From NCBI GenBank assembly GCA_029863625.1, contig JAOTUY010000015.1, positions 1-53,024 of the forward strand: a DNA stretch of 53,024 nucleotides, in the 5' to 3' direction. A program made the position numbers and the translations under genes. The DNA is from Acidimicrobiia bacterium. Lineage in GTDB: Bacteria > Actinomycetota > Acidimicrobiia > Spongiisociales > UBA4744. The notes under the pieces were generated by a model, which worked only from the letters and a program-made list of their open reading frames with translations, did no database searches and was not told where the DNA came from. Positions 17,342 to 24,842 of the stretch are shown piece after piece (the stretch's first letter is position 1; the number at the start of each line of letters is the position of its first letter).

Positions 17342-19345
17342 CTAACTCGGTAACGGCACGACCGGAGCGACCTGGTTGTCGCGCGGGTCGGGGCCGCTGA
17401 ACTGTGAGTTGTAGAGAGCGGCATAGGCGCCGTTGAGTTCGAGTAACTGGTGGTGGTCGCCCTGCTCGACGATCCGGCCCTCTTCCATCACGAGGATCAG
17501 GTCGGCGTCGCGGATGGTGGAGAGACGGTGGGCGATCACGAAGCTGGTCCGGTCGGCCCGGAGGGCGGACATGGCGTGCTGGACGAGCAGTTCGGTGCGA
17601 GTGTCGACCGAGCTGGTCGCTTCGTCGAGGATCAGGAGGGCGGGGTCGGCCAGGAAGGCCCGGCCGATGGTGATGAGCTGCTTCTCGCCGGCACTGATGC
17701 TGCCGCCTTCGTCGTCGATGACCGTGTCGTACCCGTCGGGGAGGCTCCCGACGAACCGGTCGACGAACGTGGCCCGGGCGGCGGTGAGGATGTCCTCTTC
17801 GGCGGCGTCGGGACGCCCGTAGGCGATGTTTTCGCGGATGGTGCCCTTGAAGAGCCATGTGTCCTGCAGCACCATGCCGATCTGGGACCGCAGGTCCTGG
17901 CGGCGGAGCCCGGAGATGTCGATGCCGTCGAGGGTGATGCGCCCCGCGTCGAGATCGTAGAAGCGCATGATGAGGTTGACCAGCGTGGTCTTGCCTGCGC
18001 CGGTCGGTCCGACGATGGCGACGGTCTGGCCCGGCTCGACGCAGAAGCTCACGTGCTCGATGAGCGGCTGGTCCTCCTCGTACCGGAAGGACACATCCTC
18101 GAACCCCACCCGGCCTCGCGCCTCGGCGGGGGTTTCGGTGATCCCGTCCTCGGCCGGTTCTTCTTCGGCATCGAGCAACTCGAAAACCCGTTCCGCCGAG
18201 GCGACCCCGGATTGGAGCAGGTTGGCCATCGAGGCTATTTGGGTCACGGGTCGGGTGAACTGGCGGGAGTACTGGATGAACGCTTGCACGTCGCCCAGGG
18301 TCATGGTCCCGCTGGCGACCCGCAGACCGCCCAGTACGGCGATGATCACGTAGTTGAGGTTCCCGATGAACATCGTGATCGGCATGATCAAACCGGACAG
18401 GAACTGAGCGATGAAGCTGGCCTTGAACAGTTCGTCGTTTTCGACTTCGAAGGTGGCCTGGACTTCCCGCTGGCGGCCGAACACCTTGACCAGGGAATGG
18501 CCGGTGAAGGATTCCTCGATCTCCACGTTGAGGGTGCCGGTGCGGCGCCACTGGGTGATGAACTGGCTCTGGGACCGTTTCATAATGAGCCCGGCAATCA
18601 CCATCGTCACCGGGATCGTCACCAGGGCGATCAGGGCGAGGGTGGGGGAGATGTAGATCATCATCCCGACCATGAACACGACCGTCAGCACCGAGGTGAG
18701 CAGCTGGCTCATGGTCTGCTGGAGGCTCTGAGAGACGTTGTCGATGTCGTTGGTGACCCGGCTCAGGAGCTCGCCGCGCGGCTGGCGGTCGAAATACCGC
18801 AGCGGGAGCCGGTTGAGCTTGTCTTCAACTTCGGAGCGCATCCGCAGGACCGTGTGCTGGACGACGTCGTTGAGCAGGTAGCCCTGTAGGAATCCCAGCA
18901 GGGCGGAGACGGCGTAGAGGCCGATCACGACGAGAAGGACCGTGCCCAGGGCGTTGAAGTCGATGCCCTGGCCGGGCACGAGGTCGATGCCGGTGATCAT
19001 GTCTGCGAACTGGTTCTGCCCCTGGGCCCGGGCGGCTTCGATGGCCTGTGCTTTGCTGAACCCGGCCGGCAGGTTCTTCCCGATGAACCCGGCGAAGATC
19101 ACGTCGGTGGCCTTTCCCAGCACCTTCGGGCCTGCGGCGGTGAGGGCGACGCTGATCACCCCGGCTACGATCACGGCGATCACCTTGGGACGTTCGGGGC
19201 GGAGCCGCTTGACGAGCCGTTTGATGGACGGGCCGAAGTTGAGCGGCTTCTGGCCGACCATCCCGCCCCCGAACGGGCCGCCCCGCCCGTGTCCGCCGCC
19301 TCCACTGATGCGCTCGGTCTTCTGCATGGTGCGGGGCTCGGTCAT
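17342..19345 (-). CDS. ABC exporter half-transporter with canonical catalytic site
   Basis: A 667-residue fused membrane/ATPase subunit of an ABC exporter. A Gly/Arg-rich N-terminus precedes six predicted membrane helices (from about residue 50), with an unusual 50-residue insertion between helices 1 and 2. The nucleotide-binding domain occupies the last 240 residues: Walker A GPTGAGKTT, Walker B LLILDEATSS with the catalytic Glu, and a divergent signature SAGEKQ. The start ATG 19345 overlaps the stop of the partner gene (ATGA); an open frame continues upstream to 19852 but only in antisense-like sequence inside the partner. With that partner it forms a heterodimeric multidrug-type exporter. 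Confidence 0.9.
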   Translation of the reverse strand: MTEPRTMQKTERISGGGGHGRGGPFGGGMVGQKPLNFGPSIKRLVKRLRPERPKVIAVIVAGVISVALTAAGPKVLGKATDVIFAGFIGKNLPAGFSKAQAIEAARAQGQNQFADMITGIDLVPGQGIDFNALGTVLLVVIGLYAVSALLGFLQGYLLNDVVQHTVLRMRSEVEDKLNRLPLRYFDRQPRGELLSRVTNDIDNVSQSLQQTMSQLLTSVLTVVFMVGMMIYISPTLALIALVTIPVTMVIAGLIMKRSQSQFITQWRRTGTLNVEIEESFTGHSLVKVFGRQREVQATFEVENDELFKASFIAQFLSGLIMPITMFIGNLNYVIIAVLGGLRVASGTMTLGDVQAFIQYSRQFTRPVTQIASMANLLQSGVASAERVFELLDAEEEPAEDGITETPAEARGRVGFEDVSFRYEEDQPLIEHVSFCVEPGQTVAIVGPTGAGKTTLVNLIMRFYDLDAGRITLDGIDISGLRRQDLRSQIGMVLQDTWLFKGTIRENIAYGRPDAAEEDILTAARATFVDRFVGSLPDGYDTVIDDEGGSISAGEKQLITIGRAFLADPALLILDEATSSVDTRTELLVQHAMSALRADRTSFVIAHRLSTIRDADLILVMEEGRIVEQGDHHQLLELNGAYAALYNSQFSGPDPRDNQVAPVVPLPS

Positions 19346-21072
19346 GACGCCTCCGCTTCCAACTGGGAGTCGACGATCTCGGCGTAAGGAGCGCAGGTGG
19401 CCAGCAGTTCGTCGTGGGTGCCCAGACCGACCACCCCGCCGTCTTCGAGCACCACGATCTGGTTCGCGTCCATGATGGTTGCCACCCGCTGGGCGACGAT
19501 GACGACCGTGGCATCGGCGGTCACCGCGTCGAGGGCGTGGCGGAGCCGGGCGTCGGTGGCCACATCGAGGGCGGAGAAAGAATCGTCGAACAGATACACC
19601 TCGGGGCGACGGATCAGCGCCCGGGCGATGGCCAGACGCTGCCGCTGGCCACCCGAGACGTTGGTGCCTCCCTGGGCGATGGGAGCTTCCAGGCCTTCCG
19701 GCATCGCCTCGACGAAGTTGCGAGCCTGGGCGATCTCGAGCGCTTCCCACATCTCGGCTTCGGTAGCGTCGGGTTTCCCGTAGCGCAGGTTCGACGCAAC
19801 GGTGCCGGAGAACAGATAGGACTTCTGGGGGACCAGGCCGATCGTTCCCCACAGGGTGTCCGGGTCGATGTTGCGCACGTCGATCCCGTCGACCAGCACC
19901 TGTCCTTCGGTGGCGTCGAAAAGGCGGGGAATGAGGTTGACCAGAGTGGTCTTGCCCGTCCCGGTCGACCCGATGATGGCGGTGGTCTGCCCCGGCAGGG
20001 CGGTAAAACTGATGTTGCTGAGGACCGGCTGGGCGGCGCCCGGGTAGCGGAACCCGGCCTGCTCGAAGGCCAGGGTGCCGTGACGGGGCAGCTTGGTCAC
20101 GCCGTCGGGCGGCGGAACGACCGAGGGTTCTGTGTCGAGCACTTCACCGACCCGGTCGGCCGAAACCGATGCCCGGGGGAGCAGCATGAAGATGAAGGTG
20201 GACATCATCACGGCCATGAGGATTTGGATCAGATAGGACAGAAAGGCGGTCAGCGAGCCGACCTGCATTTCCCCGGTGTCGACCCGAAGGCCCCCGAACC
20301 ACAGCACCGCGACGCTCGACGCATTCATCACGAGCATCACCGCCGGGAAGATGGCCGCCATCCAGCGCCCCACGCTGATCGCGACGTCGGTCAGGTCGCT
20401 GTTGGCCCGGGCGAAGCGTGAGGTCTCAAACTTTTCCCGCACGAACGCCCGCACCACCCGGATGCCGCTGGTCTGTTCGCGCAGCACCTGGTTGACGGTG
20501 TCGAGCCGGCGCTGCATGAGCCGGAACCCGGGCACCATCCGGGTGACGATGAACCCGATGATGGCGGCCAGGATCGGGACGAGGGCGGCCACCAGCCAGG
20601 AGAGCCCCACGTCTTCGCGCAACGCCATGATCACTCCGCCGACCATCATGATCGGGGCGGCGACCAGCATCGTGAAGCTCATCAGGACCAGCATCTGGAT
20701 CTGCTGGACGTCGTTGGTGTTGCGGGTCAGCAGCGACGGTGCCCCGAAGCGGGCCATTTCCCGGCTGGAGAACTCGACCACCCGGTGGAAGGTGGCGGAG
20801 CGGACGTCCCGCCCGAAAGCCATGGCGGTCCGGGCCCCGAAGTAGACGGCGATGACCGTGCTCGCCACCTGGATCAGCGATACGCCCAGCATCAACCCGC
20901 CGGTCCGGACGATGTAGCCGGTATCTCCCAGGACGACGCCCGTGTCGATGATGTCGGCATTGAGGCTGGGCAGGTACAGCGAGGCGATCGTTCCGACCAG
21001 TTGGAGGACGACCACGATCAGCATTTCCCGCTTGTAGGGCTGGAGGTACTTGCGGAGGATGCGCCACAGCAT
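19342..21072 (-). CDS. ABC exporter half-transporter with degenerate catalytic site
   Basis: A 576-residue half-transporter: six helices in the first 320 residues, then a nucleotide-binding domain with Walker A GSTGTGKTT and signature VSGGQRQ. Its Walker B reads YLFDDSFSALD, so the catalytic Glu is replaced by Asp. Its partner carries the intact Glu but an altered signature (SAGEK). This is the arrangement of heterodimeric exporters such as TM287/288 or BmrCD, where one ATP site is degenerate. It overlaps the TetR gene by one base (TGATG) and its partner by four, so all three are coupled. Confidence 0.9.
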   Translation of the reverse strand: MLWRILRKYLQPYKREMLIVVVLQLVGTIASLYLPSLNADIIDTGVVLGDTGYIVRTGGLMLGVSLIQVASTVIAVYFGARTAMAFGRDVRSATFHRVVEFSSREMARFGAPSLLTRNTNDVQQIQMLVLMSFTMLVAAPIMMVGGVIMALREDVGLSWLVAALVPILAAIIGFIVTRMVPGFRLMQRRLDTVNQVLREQTSGIRVVRAFVREKFETSRFARANSDLTDVAISVGRWMAAIFPAVMLVMNASSVAVLWFGGLRVDTGEMQVGSLTAFLSYLIQILMAVMMSTFIFMLLPRASVSADRVGEVLDTEPSVVPPPDGVTKLPRHGTLAFEQAGFRYPGAAQPVLSNISFTALPGQTTAIIGSTGTGKTTLVNLIPRLFDATEGQVLVDGIDVRNIDPDTLWGTIGLVPQKSYLFSGTVASNLRYGKPDATEAEMWEALEIAQARNFVEAMPEGLEAPIAQGGTNVSGGQRQRLAIARALIRRPEVYLFDDSFSALDVATDARLRHALDAVTADATVVIVAQRVATIMDANQIVVLEDGGVVGLGTHDELLATCAPYAEIVDSQLEAEAS

Positions 21073-21683
21073 CAGGTGACTGCCTTGGTCGGGTCGGCAA
21101 TACCGGACAGCAAGATCCCGACGATCTCCTCGATGGTGAGTTTCTCGTTGGGCGCTACCAGCGGTTGCAACCGGGCGAAGATCAACCCTTGGAAGGCGGC
21201 GGCCGCCCGGGCCGGCTCAATCCGCAACCGGTTCTGATGGCGTGTGAGGAGATCGGTGAGGGCGGCAAGGACGGTTGCGTGGGACTCGGCTACATATCGC
21301 CGGGCTCCGGCAGGTGGGCCGGAGGTGGGCGTAGGCATCGTGCGCAGCACGCCCACCAGGACGGTGACCCGGCCGAAATGGTCCAACAGGATGCGGGCCG
21401 CTTCGGCTAGTTGAGTCTCGATGGAGTCGGTCGAGGGGATCCCGGCCAGGGCGGTGCGAACCGGAGCCGGATCCATGCAGACCTTGACCGCCTCGTGGAT
21501 CAGAGCGGTCTTGTTGGCGAAGACCCCGAAGATGGTGCCCTCGGCGATACCGGCCGCTTCGGCCATCTGTCGGGTAGTGACCGCCGCGCCGTGCTTGACC
21601 AGCAGGGGGATGACGGCTTCCACGATCGCCCGACGGCGATCGTCGGGAGGGAGGGGCTCGGCCCGGCGTTGCTTGGTTTGCAC
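21072..21683 (-). CDS. TetR-family repressor of the ABC exporter operon
   Basis: A 203-residue TetR-type regulator. The N-terminal HTH is clear (VTTRQMAEAAGIAEGTIF ... FANKTALIHEAV, about residues 35-70), and the C-terminal two-thirds is the helical ligand-binding part. The start is GTG 21683. The promoter's -10 ends about six bases before this GTG, so the mRNA is probably leaderless and begins at the start codon. It is first in the operon with the two exporter subunits and has a perfect 16-base palindrome within its promoter, implying autorepression relieved by an exported compound. Confidence 0.9.
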   Translation of the reverse strand: MQTKQRRAEPLPPDDRRRAIVEAVIPLLVKHGAAVTTRQMAEAAGIAEGTIFGVFANKTALIHEAVKVCMDPAPVRTALAGIPSTDSIETQLAEAARILLDHFGRVTVLVGVLRTMPTPTSGPPAGARRYVAESHATVLAALTDLLTRHQNRLRIEPARAAAAFQGLIFARLQPLVAPNEKLTIEEIVGILLSGIADPTKAVT

Positions 21684-21689
21684 CGGACG

Positions 21690-21718
21690 ACTCTAACCGA
21701 GTGAGCGCTCACTCACAA
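21690..21718 (-). promoter_or_regulatory. Promoter with internal TetR operator
   Basis: On the minus strand TTGTGA (21718-21713), a 17-base spacer and TAGAGT (21695-21690) form the promoter. The spacer is almost filled by GAGTGAGCGCTCACTC (21699-21714), a perfect 16-base palindrome of the kind bound by TetR dimers. Repressor binding would exclude RNA polymerase from both hexamers. Confidence 0.75.
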
Positions 21719-21741
21719 GTCCCGGGGAGTTCCTTTGACGT

Positions 21742-21789
21742 CCTCCCCCGCCGCAGGTGGGGGAGGTGGCTCTCGCCGAGGCGAGAGCC
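21742..21789. repeat. Two tandem hairpins, REP-like element/terminator
   Basis: CCTCCCCC...GGGGGAGG (arms 21742-21749 and 21759-21766) is followed at once by GGCTCTCGCC-GA-GGCGAGAGCC (21768-21789), a perfect ten-base-pair stem, and then GGAGGGGGCC. The layout resembles intergenic REP-type palindromic elements. It lies between the 3' end of the cyclase gene and the TetR promoter and may end transcription from the cyclase side or shield the promoter. Confidence 0.55.
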
Positions 21790-21805
21790 GGAGGGGGCCG
21801 GGCCG

Positions 21806-22621
21806 CTATGACCAATCGACCTCGTAGAGGGGGACCGGGTCGGGAAAGCCCTTCAACCCGATCGAACCCTGACCGACGAAGCGGATGTCTTTGCCGATGG
21901 CCAAGTCTCGCACCGTGCCGGCCACCAGCGTCTGGCCACCGCGAGCGTGGGCGCAGATCCGGGCGGCCAGGTTGACGGCTGCCCCGAAGAGGTCCTGGCT
22001 GTCCTCGACCGGTTCGCCTGCACTGAGACCTATCTTGATGGCGAGCTTCGGACCGGTATCTGACGCTGCGGCACTTCTTTGCTGGATGGCGATCGTGGCT
22101 TCCACCGCCTTAGTGACTGAAACAAAACTGGCGAAGAGCCCGTCGCCGGTGTGTTTGACCTCGTGTCCACCGAATTGATCGAGGGCCTCGCGGACGATCC
22201 CGTTGTGGCGCCGGACCAACCCGACGGCCACCGCATCGCCGTGGCTGGTACTGATCGTTGTTGAGCCTTCGATGTCGGTGAACATGATCGCCCGCAGCGC
22301 CGTGTCGGGTTGGCCCTCGACGACGACCCGGTCGGTGGCGTCGTTGGCGATGTTCCCCATGAACTGGGCCAGGGTGGGTGCCTCAACCTCGATGACTTCA
22401 TGGGGCATGAGGCCATGGGCTGCTTTGTGGCAAGCGACCAGCGAGTCGACGTCGGGCGATTCGGCCAGGCAAAACGCCTTCCCCTGCGGATCCGAGAACC
22501 AGTAGCTCAGGAACCGGACCCCGAACTCACCCTGGACCTCGAGGTCGTGGCGGTGGGCTTCGGCAACGTCGTCGGGGGTGGCGTCGCCCAGCCCGGGGTG
22601 GACGTCCATGTAGATAGGCAT
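21806..22621 (-). CDS. Class III adenylate/guanylate cyclase with N-terminal DUF4242-like domain
   Basis: A 271-residue soluble cyclase. Residues 1-85 match the small ferredoxin-like DUF4242 type (MPIYMDVHPGLG ... FCLAESPDVDSLVACHKAAHG), a possible metal- or ligand-sensing module. Residues about 100-270 are a cyclase homology domain: FTDIEGST and GDGLFASF supply the two metal-binding Asp, VKHTGDG the substrate-selecting Lys, and VNLAARI the transition-state Asn and Arg, so it should be active. The Lys favours ATP, giving cAMP, though this is inference. It is a single gene followed by the hairpin pair. Confidence 0.88.
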   Translation of the reverse strand: MPIYMDVHPGLGDATPDDVAEAHRHDLEVQGEFGVRFLSYWFSDPQGKAFCLAESPDVDSLVACHKAAHGLMPHEVIEVEAPTLAQFMGNIANDATDRVVVEGQPDTALRAIMFTDIEGSTTISTSHGDAVAVGLVRRHNGIVREALDQFGGHEVKHTGDGLFASFVSVTKAVEATIAIQQRSAAASDTGPKLAIKIGLSAGEPVEDSQDLFGAAVNLAARICAHARGGQTLVAGTVRDLAIGKDIRFVGQGSIGLKGFPDPVPLYEVDWS

Positions 22622-22653
22622 GGAGTGATGTTAGGGAGTGGTTGCTTTCCCGG

Positions 22654-24771
22654 TCACCTCTTCCGTCGCTTGAGCGTCTTTGATCGGCGCTGCAGATCGT
22701 CGATGGCGTGCGCCGCCCCTTGGGCCTGGAGTCGCTTGGCGGCCCCATCCAGGGCTGCAATGGCGTCCTTGGTGCGACCCAACTCGAGATAACCGTCGGC
22801 GAGTTGGCTCACCAGCCGGCTCTCGGTCAGGGCGTCGAAGGCCGACCGCCCGTCATGATTCTCGGGGAGCGGTGCCGTCGCCGTGGCGAGGCGGGTCACG
22901 GCGACCTCGTGGTCGGGTGCGGAAGAGACAATGATTCGTTTGCCCTCCCTAATGTCGATCCGCTTGAACGCGCGGGCGGCGTCGCGCCCGAGAGCTGCTG
23001 CGACGTGTCGCACCGCGACGGGGTCCGAGCCGGCGTACCGTTCGGTGGCCGCTACCAGTTTCTCCGTGAGGTCCGGATTGCGGCGGGAGCCCCCGTAGTA
23101 CAGGAACTGGGCTGCGGCGCGGCTCGTCAGGAGATAGGCGAGCTCCTCGCTGCCGCGGCTCAGCGGATGGGCGATCCGGATGCGTCGCACAGCCGTTGCG
23201 ATGAATCCGATCGGGAAGCACGGGTAGTAGATACGGATGAGGTATTCGCCGGGCTCGGCGAACTGATGTCCTTTCGCCCCAAAGCTGAGCCCGATCGTGG
23301 CGTACGTGGCTTCGCCGGGAGCCAGCTCTACCGTCTCGGGCGGGGCCATGAGGCGTCGGACCGGCGGAACGAATGAGACGATCTCGCCGCCGGGTCGTTC
23401 GATGAAGACGCGCAACAAGCCCTCCTCCGGCTGCAGTCGGTCGATCACCCGGACCGGAGAATCGGACGTGTTCACCAGCTTCAGCTGGAGCTGCACCGGG
23501 ACCCCGACGTCGAATACGTTGGGACTCTGGAGCTCCAGGGTTACCGGTCTATGACCTTGGTCGAACGCCGGCTTGAGATCCATGCTCAGGTTGTTGCCCA
23601 TCCAGTCCCGCCCACCGAAGATCACGTTGTTGCGATCGGCGTGGCGCATCCAGATCAGTTCCACGTCGTCGAACTCCCAGCGGAAGTTGGACCAGAAGTT
23701 GGTTTCGCCCCCGCCGCTGTCGGTGTATCCCCACGGGTAGTTCATGAAGGACTCGGACCCGCTGTCCGGATTGACCGAGCGGGACCAGGAGTGCGGCAGG
23801 TTGAAGGCATGGCCGACCTCGTGGATGAGGGTCTGCAGGATGAGGCGGTCCTTTTTGTCTGACGTGTCGTAGAGGGTGCCGACCTCCCGGCCCCGGGTGG
23901 CGTCCTCGGCGATGGCGCATCCCTGGCGAAGGAACGCGTCGCCGGTTTGCCACCCACCCCAATCGAACATGGTCCCGTAGTAGCCGGAGGCGTAATCGGG
24001 GTCGCCGAACTTGGGCACGATGACGCCGTAGAGGTTCCACTGCAGCGTGTTGGCGTACCGGTCGAACCGGTCCTCCATCAGGTCATGCAGTTCCGCCTCG
24101 CTCCAGTTGCTGCCCGGATCCGGGCTGTCCGGATCGTTGAGCGTGTCGTCGTGGAGCACGGTCAGATCGATCCCGGATCGCTCGAAGGTCTCACGGATTC
24201 CGACCGAGTCGGGAAGACCGGCTGGTGACGGGTCGATATCCGGGTCGAAGGCAGGCGGGAAGGCGGTGCCCTGGAAACGGTCGATTTCCAAAGTGGCGAT
24301 GCGGAAATACTCGGAGATCTTCGGGCACACATACGAACGAACCAGGGCACCGTTGGTGAACCAGTGCACACACGCTGCCGCAGGAGACGCGAAGTAGCCA
24401 ACCCGCGGGATGCGAACCTCGATCGAATCTGCGGTAGTGGTGGGATTCGCGTAGTAGACGACCGGCCCGGAGAGGACCATCGCCGTGCCGTCACCCGCCT
24501 CGGTCACGTTCTCCACGACGAACGAACCGCTGAAGAAGGTGATGGGTATTCCGCAGAACGTGAAGTGCGTGTAGAGATCGCCGCTCAGACGCTCCTGAGG
24601 GCGGCGCCCGTCGACGTCAACTCGTAGCTCCAGGATCGAACCGCTTCCGGCCGGTGTGACGTTGCGGTACGTGCCGCTGACCGGTCGTTTCAACCACGCC
24701 ACGATCCGATCTGCCTTGAGTCCGACGATCTGCTCGAGGTCCAACTCTGCGAATTCGTACCCGGTCGGCAT
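22654..24771 (-). CDS. Metzincin-like zinc metallopeptidase, cytosolic-looking
   Basis: A 705-residue protein with HEVGHAFNLPH at 317-327, the HExxHxxxxxH zinc site of metzincin-type peptidases (His317, Glu318, His321, His327). The usual Gly of the metzincin motif is Asn here. The region before it is beta-rich; after it come a beta-sandwich (VFDVGVPVQLQLKLVNTSDSP) and a helical, TPR-like tail. No signal peptide is present, although the Cys content and domain style look extracellular, so export by another route is possible. ATG 24771 is chosen for AAAGGAGG upstream. It is the second gene after the 731-residue protein, 71 bases away, and probably co-transcribed. Confidence 0.8.
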   Translation of the reverse strand: MPTGYEFAELDLEQIVGLKADRIVAWLKRPVSGTYRNVTPAGSGSILELRVDVDGRRPQERLSGDLYTHFTFCGIPITFFSGSFVVENVTEAGDGTAMVLSGPVVYYANPTTTADSIEVRIPRVGYFASPAAACVHWFTNGALVRSYVCPKISEYFRIATLEIDRFQGTAFPPAFDPDIDPSPAGLPDSVGIRETFERSGIDLTVLHDDTLNDPDSPDPGSNWSEAELHDLMEDRFDRYANTLQWNLYGVIVPKFGDPDYASGYYGTMFDWGGWQTGDAFLRQGCAIAEDATRGREVGTLYDTSDKKDRLILQTLIHEVGHAFNLPHSWSRSVNPDSGSESFMNYPWGYTDSGGGETNFWSNFRWEFDDVELIWMRHADRNNVIFGGRDWMGNNLSMDLKPAFDQGHRPVTLELQSPNVFDVGVPVQLQLKLVNTSDSPVRVIDRLQPEEGLLRVFIERPGGEIVSFVPPVRRLMAPPETVELAPGEATYATIGLSFGAKGHQFAEPGEYLIRIYYPCFPIGFIATAVRRIRIAHPLSRGSEELAYLLTSRAAAQFLYYGGSRRNPDLTEKLVAATERYAGSDPVAVRHVAAALGRDAARAFKRIDIREGKRIIVSSAPDHEVAVTRLATATAPLPENHDGRSAFDALTESRLVSQLADGYLELGRTKDAIAALDGAAKRLQAQGAAHAIDDLQRRSKTLKRRKR

Positions 24772-24842
24772 GACAATCCTCCTTTGCCCTCTGCTTCGAG
24801 AGCCTCTCGAGCGCAACCTCCCCAAGAGTCCTCACGGGTTGT

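Noticed and set aside
19346..19852. In-frame N-terminal extension of the second ABC exporter subunit
   Set aside because: The extra residues are Arg/Pro-rich antisense-type sequence inside the partner gene; the ATGA overlap at 19345 gives the proper start.
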